Shown one piece after another: positions 34,661 through 42,364 of a DNA stretch of 64,000 nucleotides (positions are counted from its first letter, which is position 1; every line of letters starts with the position of its first letter). The translations under genes were made by a program, and so were the position numbers. A model generated the notes under the pieces. The model saw only the letters and a list, made by a program, of their open reading frames with translations, made no database searches and had not been told where the DNA came from. Source of the DNA: Atopobium minutum (lineage in GTDB: Bacteria; Actinomycetota; Coriobacteriia; Coriobacteriales; Atopobiaceae); NCBI GenBank assembly GCA_900105895.1, contig FNSH01000001.1, forward strand, positions 186,001-250,000, given 5' to 3'.

Positions 34661-35297
34661 CGATAACCTCCTTCTGTGGTTGGAAATTACGGCGCGACGC
34701 ATACGGAGAAGCACGCTTACACCAGTTGCGAACTGCGGCTTTCCAGTCTTTCATCGGCGATTTTCCGACAACCCATCCCTTTGAAGCGTAATGGTCACAA
34801 AATAACTCGGGGTCAATGACGAGACCTTTTTCGTCTGCATAGGCTTTGACCTCTTCGGGCGTGGGCGGTACAAAACGCTTGCGCTTTGGCTTTCCCTCAC
34901 CATCTGTACTGTACTGCTCTGTACTGTTATGTAATGTATTGTTATGTAATGTAATGGCTTCGACACCATCCGAACCCCCCTTTACATCATCGCTAAGGGG
35001 GGTTTCTGCATCACTAAAGGGGGGTTTATCGCACCCTGAACCACCCTTTACATCATCTCTAGAGGATGGCTTTTTGTTGCCACGACCGCCGTTTTTACCC
35101 GCTGCACGCGCCGCCTTTGAATAATCGATATCGTCTTTGAGTGACTCGAAAATCAAATTACAAGGAAATTCAAGCTCCGGGACAATCCCATAGGTGCCGT
35201 ACTGCAAAATAGCACTAACAACTTTTCGGTATAGCTCATCCGGTAGCTGCTCGATTATGCGAGTAAATTTTGGATTCCAGGTAAACTTATCTTCCAT
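34641..35297 (-). CDS. Phage replication protein (DUF6291-type N-terminus, initiator candidate)
   Basis: 218 residues. Residues 1-65 resemble the DUF6291 domain (FTRIIEQLPDELYRKVVSAI); the C-terminal 70 carry PPTPEEVKAYADEKG and KGWVVGKSPMKDWKAAVRNW, found in many phage replication proteins. Between lies a hydrophilic linker with DDVKGGS twice and TLHNNTLHN, encoded by short DNA repeats. Together with the loader downstream it resembles the lambda O-P pair. Function inferred. Confidence 0.75.
   Translation of the reverse strand: MEDKFTWNPKFTRIIEQLPDELYRKVVSAILQYGTYGIVPELEFPCNLIFESLKDDIDYSKAARAAGKNGGRGNKKPSSRDDVKGGSGCDKPPFSDAETPLSDDVKGGSDGVEAITLHNNTLHNSTEQYSTDGEGKPKRKRFVPPTPEEVKAYADEKGLVIDPELFCDHYASKGWVVGKSPMKDWKAAVRNWCKRASPYASRRNFQPQKEVIDEYSLL
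34905..35057. repeat. Iteron-like repeats, candidate phage replication origin
   Basis: Inside the replication gene: two perfect 13-mers GTTATGTAATGTA at 34926-34938 and 34941-34953, two perfect 14-mers CCCTTTACATCATC at 34978-34991 and 35044-35057, TGTACTG units from 34905, and paired AAGGGGGGTTT units. Lambdoid origins also lie as repeats in the linker region of the initiator gene. Confidence 0.55.
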
Positions 35298-35304
35298 GAT
35301 TTAC

Positions 35305-35688
35305 CTACATCAGCTTTGCTTGCTCTTCGGAATACTCAAGAGGTAGTGGCATGTACTCGGGGAACATCTCCACGCAAATATCCTGCCCAACGAGTGGCTG
35401 CACTGACAAGACATCCTTGATATTGCGAATCTCTACTGTGAGCTGCGCCTTATCAGAATCGAGTGTAATTTTCTTTATCACCGCGGTGGTTGACGCAATA
35501 CCGTAATTATCCTCTCGGTGCTTTTTCAGCCATGCAAGTTCGTTGCTCTGACGAATGGCATACTCGAACAGCTGTTCCCATTCTTTATAGTAAAGCCCGT
35601 GCTCTTCGAGGAATTCATCGAGATTCTGTACATGAGTAAGCTCCAGCTTGATAGCTTCCTTTAATTCATAAATCTTCTGGTCATCCAT
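35305..35688 (-). CDS. Hypothetical phage protein of replication module
   Basis: 127 residues, acidic, helical N-terminal half (IKLELTHVQNLDEFLEEHGL) and beta-rich C-terminal half (VIKKITLDSDKAQLTVEIRN). Good GGAGCAATC ribosome site. It lies between SSB and the initiator. No family is recognised. Confidence 0.6.
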   Translation of the reverse strand: MDDQKIYELKEAIKLELTHVQNLDEFLEEHGLYYKEWEQLFEYAIRQSNELAWLKKHREDNYGIASTTAVIKKITLDSDKAQLTVEIRNIKDVLSVQPLVGQDICVEMFPEYMPLPLEYSEEQAKLM

Positions 35689-35697
35689 GATTGCTCC

Positions 35698-36090
35698 TTA
35701 AAATGGGATGTCTTCATCTTCGACTGTGCTCTGTTGCTGGTAATTTGGTTCTTGAGAACTTGTCTGTTTGTTAGTAACGAAATCTATGTCATCGCAAATA
35801 ATGCGCAGCTTATGACGGTTGCCACCGTCCTTCGCCTGCCAGACCTGCTCATCCAGCCGACCGGATACAGTCACATGAGAGCCTTTTGTGATGTACTTAC
35901 TCACACTCTCGGCGCGGGAGCCAAACAGCACTACATCAATCCAGTTAGGCTTGTCTTCCCATTGAGCGCCGCGCTTCACGCGCGCATTGACGCACACTGA
36001 AAAGCTCAGAACGTATGAGCCGCTCTGCGTGGCCTTAAGCTCGGGTGTATGTCCGATATTGCCGGATACTACTACACTGTTAATGCTCAT
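35698..36090 (-). CDS. ssb: Phage single-stranded DNA-binding protein
   Basis: 130 residues. The OB fold starts MSINSVVVSGNIGHTPELKA, with DVVLFGSRAESVSKYITKGS and VSGRL; the C-terminus ends EDEDIPF, the acidic tip that binds partner proteins. It overlaps the ERF gene by 11 bp, fitting a joint role in strand annealing. Confidence 0.93.
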   Translation of the reverse strand: MSINSVVVSGNIGHTPELKATQSGSYVLSFSVCVNARVKRGAQWEDKPNWIDVVLFGSRAESVSKYITKGSHVTVSGRLDEQVWQAKDGGNRHKLRIICDDIDFVTNKQTSSQEPNYQQQSTVEDEDIPF

Positions 36091-36727
36091 TGCCCTGCCC
36101 CTTCACCATCAGCGATAATTGCTTGCCGGTCTCGAGTAGCTGCTCCTCGTTGAGATCTGCTAATCCTGTACCGAACATCGAATAAACCATCTCATCAAGT
36201 AACTCGGGATTTGCTAGCTGCCCTTGCAGCTCTGCGATACGGTCAAGTAGCTTCTCGCGCTTGCTTTGCACAGGAACAGGTTTTTGCGGAGCGGGCTGTT
36301 TTGCCGGTTGGTTGGTTACCTGCTCTGCATCATCATCAGGCTCACCCGTGATACCCCAGTCGGTCTGTGCTTGCTGACGTTTCGTATACGTCAGATACGC
36401 TCCAAAATGCTGTGCGTTTGCCACGTATTGCACAGGAAAATCGCTAAGGTGCAGCTTGCTGCCCTCCTCGTTAACGACATAAGACGAGAGAGTCGCGATG
36501 GCTATGTTGTCTGGCAAAAAGCTAAATTGCTGCCTGTATGCAAGCCCTTCAGATTTGCAAGCGTCGCGGATAACTCTCAAAGTCTCCTTGAGGGTGGCGT
36601 AACCATTCCGAAAGTGAGGGTTTTTACCGTCCAAATCGGGATTCTTGCACGCAATCCATGCACGGGTAAACTGCGCTTCAATCGTTGATAATTTGCTGGT
36701 CTTGGTATCAGTCTTAACGGTTGCCAT
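36080..36727 (-). CDS. ERF-family single-strand annealing protein
   Basis: 215 residues. The ERF core FRNGYATLKETLRVIRDACK, LPDNIAIATLSSYVVNEEGS and FGAYLTYTKRQQAQTDWGI is clear, followed by a Pro/Gln-rich linker and a helical C-terminus. It anneals DNA strands in phage recombination and works with SSB. A start at 36727 follows AGGAGACTCA. Confidence 0.9.
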   Translation of the reverse strand: MATVKTDTKTSKLSTIEAQFTRAWIACKNPDLDGKNPHFRNGYATLKETLRVIRDACKSEGLAYRQQFSFLPDNIAIATLSSYVVNEEGSKLHLSDFPVQYVANAQHFGAYLTYTKRQQAQTDWGITGEPDDDAEQVTNQPAKQPAPQKPVPVQSKREKLLDRIAELQGQLANPELLDEMVYSMFGTGLADLNEEQLLETGKQLSLMVKGQGNEH

Positions 36728-37673
36728 TGAGTCTCCTATATACATCCTCTAAGGTGCCTTTTTGCGCGATGGCCATAAGGTCGCAAACGCGGAATGCGTC
36801 GATAATCTCATCAACCATCGCTTCAGTCGCAGAAGGAATAATAACGACATACGAGCTGCGCTCCTCTACCTCTGGTTGAGGGTTATGCGTGACCTTCGGC
36901 ATATCAATAGGCTTAGCTTCTACTTGCGGTTGAAGCTCTGGTAATGGCTCTTCTACCTGCGGTTGAGGTTTCTCAACTAGAGCCCTTTTTTCTTCTTCCA
37001 AACGAGCTTTGCGCTCTGCTTCAAGTTTCGCCACACGCAGACGCTCTGACGATTTGCGTAAGACTTCGCCCAAATCAAGGCTTTGAAAGTAATCGGCTTT
37101 CATCGCTTGACGCTCAGCTTCATCTACCGGTTGAGCTTCAATGGTCTGCTCATCCTCGGCTATCTGGTCTACATGCTTGTAAAGTGCCTGCTTGATGGTC
37201 TCTGAATTGGTGGTGAGGTTTTCCCACTTCTCTTCACGCGCATACTTCGCCTGTAGTTTGCTAAACGGGATAAGCTCAACCAGAGCGGGTGCATAATCCA
37301 TATACGCCGCTTCTACATCTTGCAGCTTAGATTCAGTAATCAGCGCTTCGTACTGGTCGATATAACGTTTATAGTCAATATCAATAGTGGTCAGAGGTAG
37401 CAGAGCTTTACGTTTGCCCGCTTCAACTGCGGAAATGAAATCCTTAAACGCTTTAAGCTTAGAAGCCGCTTCGTCAGTAATAGCTTTAATCTCTTTACGG
37501 GCTTGCGTACGCGCAAGCTTCGACTCCTTGTAATCGGCATGACTGGTAATCTCGTGCGGCGAGTAATCGTCCACGATGGCATCAACGCGCTCTTGTATGC
37601 TCGCCAGCCACTTATCAGCTTCTGATAACTTCTCGAGGTCGTTGTCGATAACCTCTGCTTTTACATTCTCCAT
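36714..37673 (-). CDS. DUF1351 coiled-coil protein
   Basis: 319 residues. N-terminal charged helices with YKESKLARTQARKEIKAITD match DUF1351, common next to phage recombinases. The middle has a Pro/Gln/Glu repeat tract (VEKPQPQVEEPLPELQPQVE). It overlaps the ERF gene by 14 bp. The role is probably to help recombination, inferred from context. Confidence 0.82.
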   Translation of the reverse strand: MENVKAEVIDNDLEKLSEADKWLASIQERVDAIVDDYSPHEITSHADYKESKLARTQARKEIKAITDEAASKLKAFKDFISAVEAGKRKALLPLTTIDIDYKRYIDQYEALITESKLQDVEAAYMDYAPALVELIPFSKLQAKYAREEKWENLTTNSETIKQALYKHVDQIAEDEQTIEAQPVDEAERQAMKADYFQSLDLGEVLRKSSERLRVAKLEAERKARLEEEKRALVEKPQPQVEEPLPELQPQVEAKPIDMPKVTHNPQPEVEERSSYVVIIPSATEAMVDEIIDAFRVCDLMAIAQKGTLEDVYRRLNGNR

Positions 37674-37675
37674 GT

Positions 37676-38110
37676 TTATTCTCCTAAGTAAAATATGCGC
37701 AGCTCAACGGTGGTGTGGTCTTCACCTGACAAAGGCTTAAATGTGACAACCAAATTAGTAATTTGCCTATCGTCTTTGTAGGCAATGCCGTTTAAGGCAT
37801 CGCAGAAAAGCTTTGCCACGTTATCCGCATCAGGCATTTTGAGATCGGGAGTGCCAATTACGCGTTTTGGCGCACTTTTGGGCTTGTGACGCTGTATTAA
37901 AATCTGTATCCACACTTCACCCTTGTATGCTCCTCGGTATGGCGCTTGACTGATGTACGTTTCACGGATGTATTTTTCAGCTGCAAGTGTGGCTTTTGGC
38001 GTGTACGTATGGCCACCTGCAAATCGAGGACGCTGTTTCGTGGGCAAGCGATCGAAAGTAAATAAAGCGCGGTACTGTTGGCAACCAGTATCATCAGCAA
38101 ATATGCTCAT
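37676..38110 (-). CDS. RusA-family Holliday junction resolvase
   Basis: 144 residues. The active-site run PDADNVAKLFCDALNGIAYK followed by DDRQI provides the conserved aspartates. The N-terminus RLPTKQRPRFAGGHTYTPKA is also typical. It cuts four-way junctions made by recombination or replication before packaging. It overlaps the next gene upstream by 4 bp. Confidence 0.92.
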   Translation of the reverse strand: MSIFADDTGCQQYRALFTFDRLPTKQRPRFAGGHTYTPKATLAAEKYIRETYISQAPYRGAYKGEVWIQILIQRHKPKSAPKRVIGTPDLKMPDADNVAKLFCDALNGIAYKDDRQITNLVVTFKPLSGEDHTTVELRIFYLGE

Positions 38111-38433
38111 AAAGCCGCCTCCGTAAAACCATCCACCTTAGATTTAGCTAGGCGAAAGCGCAGTTTGTAATCCTGCTCCAGAGCAATACGCGCAAGTGCC
38201 GATGCTAACGAATTGGCAATACTCACGTGGTAGCGGTGGCGCAGTGCCTGTAGCAGGTAATTTGGACTTGCGGGCGCATGTATGCTCTCCAAACGCGCTA
38301 ACTGCATGTAGTAACCCCACTCGTCGGGGTGGCCAGCCACCCACTCACGAGCACGTAGCATGAGCTGTTCGCCATCTGTGCCCAGCCCGGGAAGCTCTAA
38401 TTGCTGTGATGGCTTATCTCCATAGCGCTGCAT
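38107..38433 (-). CDS. Phage protein associated with RusA
   Basis: 108 residues. AREWVAGHPDEWGYYMQLAR, SPNYLLQALRHRYHVSIAN and the C-terminal KLRFRLAKSKVDGFTEA match a conserved small family often found just before rusA in actinobacterial phages. Role unknown; it may bind DNA. Confidence 0.7.
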   Translation of the reverse strand: MQRYGDKPSQQLELPGLGTDGEQLMLRAREWVAGHPDEWGYYMQLARLESIHAPASPNYLLQALRHRYHVSIANSLASALARIALEQDYKLRFRLAKSKVDGFTEAAL

Positions 38434-38634
38434 CTAAATCCCCGCCATTTGCTGCATAACGGGTACAAGGCAAAGAAAAACAAAAGCGTAAATAAGTACA
38501 AATGAAAATGCAGCTCCAGCAAAAAATCCCAGTTTAAAATCGTCCTGTTTGTAAAGTGGTAAACTGTACTTACCTTTTGGGTATTGAGCGCTCCTACTGT
38601 GGTGGTTCCGGGCGCTCTTTTTTGTGTACGTCAT
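38434..38634 (-). CDS. Small membrane protein
   Basis: 66 residues: a basic N-terminus (MTYTKKSARNHHSRSAQYPK) and one membrane helix (FFAGAAFSFVLIYAFVFLCL). TAGGAG lies upstream. An early-expressed membrane protein could affect superinfection or host physiology, but there is no direct evidence. Confidence 0.6.
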   Translation of the reverse strand: MTYTKKSARNHHSRSAQYPKGKYSLPLYKQDDFKLGFFAGAAFSFVLIYAFVFLCLVPVMQQMAGI

Positions 38635-38653
38635 TATAAAATTTCTCCTATTC

Positions 38654-39019
38654 TCAAACTCTTCTCAAAACTTTTATTTCTTCACGAAATCTACTCTTTT
38701 GTGAGTAAACCGCCTGCCGAGCTTTGTTTTCCTCCCTTTCTCTAGCTAGCTCGTCCTGTAACTCGCGCATCTCCTCGGTTATCTCCTTGCGTCTCTGTTC
38801 CTTGGTGCAGCAAACACACCAGCCAGTTTTGGTGCTCAGAGGCTTAAAGGTGCGTCGCCCACATTTCGGGCAAAACCAGCGAGGACGCAGTGACACGCCT
38901 AAACGACTAGCCTGTATCTCTACTGAGTGCTTTGAGCGTCCCAGCGCATCAGAGATAACCTCTGCTCCGTCGTTTGCGTGTTTGGTGAGATAGCGCAGCT
39001 CGGCGGTTGTCCATTTCAT
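38654..39019 (-). CDS. Putative DNA-binding protein with SANT-like helix and zinc ribbon
   Basis: 121 residues. MKWTTAELRYLTKHANDGAE and RSKHSVEIQASRLG form a Myb/SANT-like helix set; CPKCGRRTF...CVCC is a zinc ribbon; then a charged coiled coil. The start at 39019 overlaps the 30-residue gene upstream by ATGA. Probably an early regulator. Confidence 0.65.
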   Translation of the reverse strand: MKWTTAELRYLTKHANDGAEVISDALGRSKHSVEIQASRLGVSLRPRWFCPKCGRRTFKPLSTKTGWCVCCTKEQRRKEITEEMRELQDELAREREENKARQAVYSQKSRFREEIKVLRRV

Positions 39020-39108
39020 GAGGTGGGTTTGCCTGCCTTGAGCCACTCAAGATATTTCTTGATGAGCACATCTACCATGTGCTCGCGCATGGCTTCCTCG
39101 GTGGTCAT
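39016..39108 (-). CDS. Very short phage protein (30 residues)
   Basis: Reads MTTEEAMREHMVDVLIKKYL and so on, one amphipathic helix. It is joined to both neighbours by ATGA overlaps (with the Cro-like gene before and the SANT-like gene after), a chain that supports real translation. Function unknown. Confidence 0.5.
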   Translation of the reverse strand: MTTEEAMREHMVDVLIKKYLEWLKAGKPTS

Positions 39109-39326
39109 TGCAATACCGCCGTGCCGAGAGAACGCTCCTCGCACATATCGAGCAAATAGCTTGCATTGCACAGGTAAAAACGGCATGCACGAATAATAAA
39201 ATCGCCTGGCATGCTTGCAGGCTCATTTTCGTATTTCGCAAGTGTCTTAGGCGAAACTGCGAGCTTTGAAGCTGCCTCTGCCTGCTTTAACCCTAGGCGT
39301 GTACGTTCAGATGCTAAGTTTTTCAT
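39105..39326 (-). CDS. Cro-like helix-turn-helix regulator
   Basis: 73 residues of the XRE class: RTRLGLKQAEAASKLAVSPK TLAKYE spans the helix-turn-helix at about 8-33. It is first gene of the early operon, divergent from the repressor, as Cro is. The ATG follows GGAAAGGAG and the promoter at 39375-39403. It probably represses the lysogeny promoter. Confidence 0.8.
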   Translation of the reverse strand: MKNLASERTRLGLKQAEAASKLAVSPKTLAKYENEPASMPGDFIIRACRFYLCNASYLLDMCEERSLGTAVLQ

Positions 39327-39374
39327 TAGTACTCCTTTCCTTTACTACGCATCTAATTAGTACTTACAACTCTA

Positions 39375-39403
39375 ATAGTATGCACCTAAATAGCAGATGT
39401 CAA
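39375..39403 (-). promoter_or_regulatory. Early lytic promoter
   Basis: Minus-strand TTGACA (39403-39398), 17-bp spacer, TACTAT (39380-39375). The -35 is perfect. It drives the Cro-like gene and the rest of the early operon. Nearby CTAATTAGTA and CTAATAGTA half-repeats may be repressor operators. Confidence 0.8.
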
Positions 39404-39412
39404 TATATTTTC

Positions 39413-39441
39413 TGTACAAATACTCGTTAGATTGGTACTAT
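39413..39441 (+). promoter_or_regulatory. Repressor/lysogeny promoter
   Basis: Plus-strand TGTACA (39413-39418), 17-bp spacer, TACTAT (39436-39441), directed to the repressor gene. It lies back to back with the early promoter, the two -35 boxes 9 bp apart, so one operator can control both. Confidence 0.65.
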
Positions 39442-39447
39442 TTGTAA

Positions 39448-39466
39448 TAAGAGCTGTAAGCTCTTA
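39448..39466. promoter_or_regulatory. Palindrome in the repressor leader
   Basis: TAAGAGCT, three bases, AGCTCTTA: a perfect 8-bp inverted repeat just after the lysogeny -10. It could be an operator for the Cro-like or repressor protein, or an RNA hairpin. Confidence 0.5.
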
Positions 39467-39490
39467 CTAACCATAAAGGGGGCGTGAGAT

Positions 39491-39808
39491 TTGCAAACGC
39501 GATTAAAAGAGGTAAGAAAAGCAGCTGGATATAATCAGCAAGATGCCTCTAAAATATTTAATGTGTCGTTAGGCACCTATAGAAATTGGGAACAGGGACG
39601 AGTTGTCATGAACGGGAAACAACTTATCCACGCCGCAGAAGCTTTTAATACAACTGTTGATTACATCCTTATGACTGATATTGAAATTTCAAAGGTTACC
39701 AAGCAACAAGAAGAGCTGGATACGATATTCCAAAAATTGCAGGTATCAAGCCGAGCGATTTTACTTGATTTAGCGAAATCGCTCGAAGCTCGAGATAAAG
39801 ATATATAA
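39491..39808 (+). CDS. CI-like phage repressor
   Basis: 105 residues from a TTG start behind GGGGGCG. The XRE helix-turn-helix is near 3-35 (LKEVRKAAGYNQQDASKIFN, then VSLGTYRNWEQGR); the C-terminal half is a helical segment (QEELDTIFQKLQVSSRAILL) likely for dimers. There is no LexA-type peptidase domain, so classic self-cleavage on DNA damage is not expected. It heads the plus-strand lysogeny module. Confidence 0.8.
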   Translation: MQTRLKEVRKAAGYNQQDASKIFNVSLGTYRNWEQGRVVMNGKQLIHAAEAFNTTVDYILMTDIEISKVTKQQEELDTIFQKLQVSSRAILLDLAKSLEARDKDI

Positions 39809-39824
39809 GTTTTAGGAGGAAAAA

Positions 39825-40544
39825 ATGGATCTATCGCGTCGAGAGTTTATTGGTCTTTCTGCTGGTTTTGCCACTATTGGGATTGCCGGATGCTCAAGCA
39901 AGCCTACAGTACAAAAGGACACGCAAGCAACAACCGAGACTAAAGATAAGAAGGAAGCTCCAAAGGCAACGCTTGAGGTGACTGATTCAGGTTTTTATAC
40001 AGATGAATACGGCAATGCTCACTATGCCGCAAAAATAACCAACAGCAGTACTAAATACGCAGCTAGTACCGTTAAAATTACTGTTACCGCAAAAGATTCT
40101 GGCGGGAAAATACTTGAAACAATGCCATATTACTTGAGTGCGATTTACCCAAGTGGTGATGCTTTTATTGGTGGCGTTGTGCCAACCTCTGAAAAAGCAA
40201 ACTCCGTAGAATTTGCAATTGCAGATGATGAGGATACCTGGAAAGACACTGAACAAACACAGAAGGAATATATAGAAACTTTTTATGCTGAAAACGTAAA
40301 CGTAGTAAATAGCAGCTATCCATCAGTAACAGGTGAAGCAGTCAGTAAATCAAAGCATGACTTTGAGGAAGCAAATATTATTATTGTCTTTATGGATAAG
40401 AGCGGAAAAATAACCGGTGGAAGCAGTAATTATATAAGTGACCTCCCAGCAGGAGCAAAACAACCGTTTTCCGTATCAGTTGGGAAACTCCCAGAATATG
40501 AGACTGTCACGGCGTACGTGGATGCCGGATACATCAAACACTAA
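39825..40544 (+). CDS. Prophage lipoprotein with twin-arginine signal
   Basis: 239 residues. N-terminal SRREFIG is a twin-arginine motif, followed by a hydrophobic stretch and lipobox GIAGC (Cys at 23); then a charged linker and a beta-rich extracellular domain (FYTDEYGNAHYAAKITNSST) of Ig-like look. It starts 16 bp after the repressor with GGAGGAAAAA, so it should be made in the lysogen. Position between repressor and integrase is that of known superinfection-exclusion lipoproteins of Gram-positive phages; the function here is inferred. Confidence 0.8.
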   Translation: MDLSRREFIGLSAGFATIGIAGCSSKPTVQKDTQATTETKDKKEAPKATLEVTDSGFYTDEYGNAHYAAKITNSSTKYAASTVKITVTAKDSGGKILETMPYYLSAIYPSGDAFIGGVVPTSEKANSVEFAIADDEDTWKDTEQTQKEYIETFYAENVNVVNSSYPSVTGEAVSKSKHDFEEANIIIVFMDKSGKITGGSSNYISDLPAGAKQPFSVSVGKLPEYETVTAYVDAGYIKH

Positions 40545-40562
40545 TAAAATCGGGAGAAAACA

Positions 40563-40922
40563 GTGAATATATCGCGCAGGGAATTTTTAACACTTGCCTT
40601 AGCGGGTATTGCAAGCACAGCTCTTTACGGATGCAATAAATCACCTTATGTATCTAACGAGATGTATAAGCTCGCCACCGAGACTATAAAATACGCTCGT
40701 GACGCAGACCGAAACCACCAGCTTACAAGTGCTGTTGTAGCTCGAAAACTACAGGAAAATGCAGATAAAGCTAAGGAATTAGCAGCTGTAGCACCAAAAG
40801 AAGCTACAAAAGATGGTGTTATCTCAACTCTAATTGGAAGTATTGCTACCTATTCGAAAGTAGATATGCAAGCGCAAGCAGTAGAGGCAATAGACCGGCT
40901 AGAGGAAGCTATCGAAAGATAA
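40563..40922 (+). CDS. Second prophage lipoprotein with twin-arginine signal
   Basis: 119 residues from a GTG. It begins (M)NISRREFLTLALAGIASTA, a twin-arginine motif, and has lipobox ALYGC (Cys near 24). The mature part is helical (ADRNHQLTSAVVARKLQENA). It follows the first lipoprotein by 18 bp and ends TAATG with the integrase. The shared signal type suggests both reach the outer face of the membrane folded and may act together. Confidence 0.75.
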   Translation: MNISRREFLTLALAGIASTALYGCNKSPYVSNEMYKLATETIKYARDADRNHQLTSAVVARKLQENADKAKELAAVAPKEATKDGVISTLIGSIATYSKVDMQAQAVEAIDRLEEAIER

Positions 40923-42364
40923 TGAAAACAGCTGTAATCTATGCTCGCTTTTCGTGCTCTAAGCAGAGAGAAGCTTCCATCGACGACCAGCTACGCGTAT
41001 GCCGCGACTGGTGCGAGAGAGAAGAATACGCAATCGTAGCCGAATACTGCGATTACGCAATGAGTGGGCGCACTGACAGCAGACCAGAATTTCAGCGCAT
41101 GATAGCCAATGCTGGTGAGTCTGATATTGTCCTCGTCTATATGATGGATAGGTTTTCGCGTGACCCCTTCGACGCTCCAATTTACAAGCGTGAGCTTGAG
41201 CGCAAGGGAGTGCGCCTGGTATCGTCGCTCGAGGCGATACCAGACTCCCCCGAGGGGATAATCTACGAGAAATTATTAGAGGGTCTCGCGGCTTGTGAGA
41301 GCCGTAAGACCTCCATCCGCACCCGTAGGGGCATGGAGGGGAACGCTCTCCAATGCAAGACGAACGGCGTACGCGTATACGGTTATTATGCTGACGAAAA
41401 CGACCACTACGCCATAAATATGGAGCAAGCACTTATCGTGCGCGAGGTATTCAGCCGTAGATTAACAGGTGAAGCAGTATCGTCCATAGCTTCTGATTTG
41501 GCAATGCGAGGCGTTAAGACCTATACAGGCCGCAGGTGCAGCCCTACGATGGTCAACCACATTCTGCACAATCGTAAATATACTGGTCTGTACTCGTGGG
41601 CTGGTATCCAAAAACAAGACGGTATGCCGCGGATTATTGACGACGATACCTTTAATAATGCGCAGGTCGTAGTAGGTAAAAAGCAACGTAAGAATGAATG
41701 TTGGGGAGAATTTATGCTAGCCGGGAAAATCATATGTGCAGATTGTGGCCACAATATTATTGGTACTTCCGGCAGAGGTCGCAAAAATAAGAAATATGAA
41801 TACTATGCCTGTAAAAAATGCAAGATTAAGCCTATCCGTAAAGAGCAGCTGGAGAGCTTAATCGCCGGCGAAATCCGTGGTCTTATGCAAGACCGCGCAG
41901 AAGCTTTGAGAGTGGCCGAGATGGTCATTAAGGCTGGTAACGATAAATCTACCGAAGACGATGTAAAGATGGCTAAGAAGTCATTGAGACAAGCCGAGGA
42001 AGGCCTTAGTAATATCCTCGCCGCAATAGAAGCGGGAGTAATCCATCCCAGCGCTAAAGAGCGTATGCGTGAGCTTGAAGCGCAGAAAGCCCGTGCAGAG
42101 CGTGACCTGAAAGAGCTTTCAGCGGTTCGCCTAGATTTGCAAAGCTTCGCGGATTTCTTGCAATTTGGGGCAAATTTGGACGATGAAAGCCTTCTCGACG
42201 CGTTTGTTTATCAGGTGCTGTTGGGAGAAAAAGAGCTGGTAGTTAGCCTAAATTACGCTTCCGTGGCAAACAAAAACGAACCCGCAAGATTGACCATCTC
42301 ACGGGTTCGTGCAATTTCCGAATGGCTCCCCGGGCAGGATTCGAACCTGCGACACGCTGATTAA
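40922..42364 (+). CDS. Large serine integrase
   Basis: 480 residues. The resolvase domain has nucleophile Ser11 in YARFSCSKQ, then DYAMSGRTDSRPEFQRM and YMMDRFSRD. The recombinase domain follows at about 140-260, a zinc ribbon with Cys272, Cys275, Cys297 and Cys300, and a coiled coil near 325-405. The last ten codons (PGQDSNLRHAD) are antisense to tRNA-Asn. In the excised circle the frame would instead run into the attL side and end about 494 residues long. Start coupled to the lipoprotein as TAATG. Confidence 0.93.
   Translation: MKTAVIYARFSCSKQREASIDDQLRVCRDWCEREEYAIVAEYCDYAMSGRTDSRPEFQRMIANAGESDIVLVYMMDRFSRDPFDAPIYKRELERKGVRLVSSLEAIPDSPEGIIYEKLLEGLAACESRKTSIRTRRGMEGNALQCKTNGVRVYGYYADENDHYAINMEQALIVREVFSRRLTGEAVSSIASDLAMRGVKTYTGRRCSPTMVNHILHNRKYTGLYSWAGIQKQDGMPRIIDDDTFNNAQVVVGKKQRKNECWGEFMLAGKIICADCGHNIIGTSGRGRKNKKYEYYACKKCKIKPIRKEQLESLIAGEIRGLMQDRAEALRVAEMVIKAGNDKSTEDDVKMAKKSLRQAEEGLSNILAAIEAGVIHPSAKERMRELEAQKARAERDLKELSAVRLDLQSFADFLQFGANLDDESLLDAFVYQVLLGEKELVVSLNYASVANKNEPARLTISRVRAISEWLPGQDSNLRHAD
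42277..42309 (-). terminator. Prophage-supplied terminator for tRNA-Asn
   Basis: On the minus strand CGAACCCG and CGGGTTCG pair, with further inner pairing, followed by TTTTTG. It lies 14 bp after the tRNA 3' end, inside the integrase 3' codons on the other strand. It stands in for the original terminator at 11089-11116, which shares the CGAACCCGTGAGATG half. Confidence 0.7.
42295..42332. other. attR, right prophage attachment site
   Basis: Right copy of the 38-bp repeat (33/38 with 11104-11141). It covers integrase codons for ISRVRAISEWLP and the last ten bases of tRNA-Asn with its CCA. Four of the five differences fall in two pairs (positions 16-17 and 25-26), with one more at 28. Confidence 0.75.

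Larger units (their letters stand above)
11104..42332. mobile_element. Prophage, siphovirus with HK97-type head, in tRNA-Asn
   Basis: About 31.2 kb between the two copies of a 38-bp repeat. It contains a full head, tail, lysis, replication and lysogeny gene set. Late and early genes are on the minus strand and the lysogeny module on the plus strand, diverging at 39327-39490. The only visible lesions are single-base frameshifts at homopolymers in the endolysin and radical SAM genes, so it is probably a functional or recently functional phage. Integration by a large serine recombinase into a tRNA gene is unusual. Confidence 0.95.

Noticed and set aside
34905..35057. CRISPR-like array
   Set aside because: The repeats are short, few and unevenly spaced, inside a coding gene, with no cas genes in the window.
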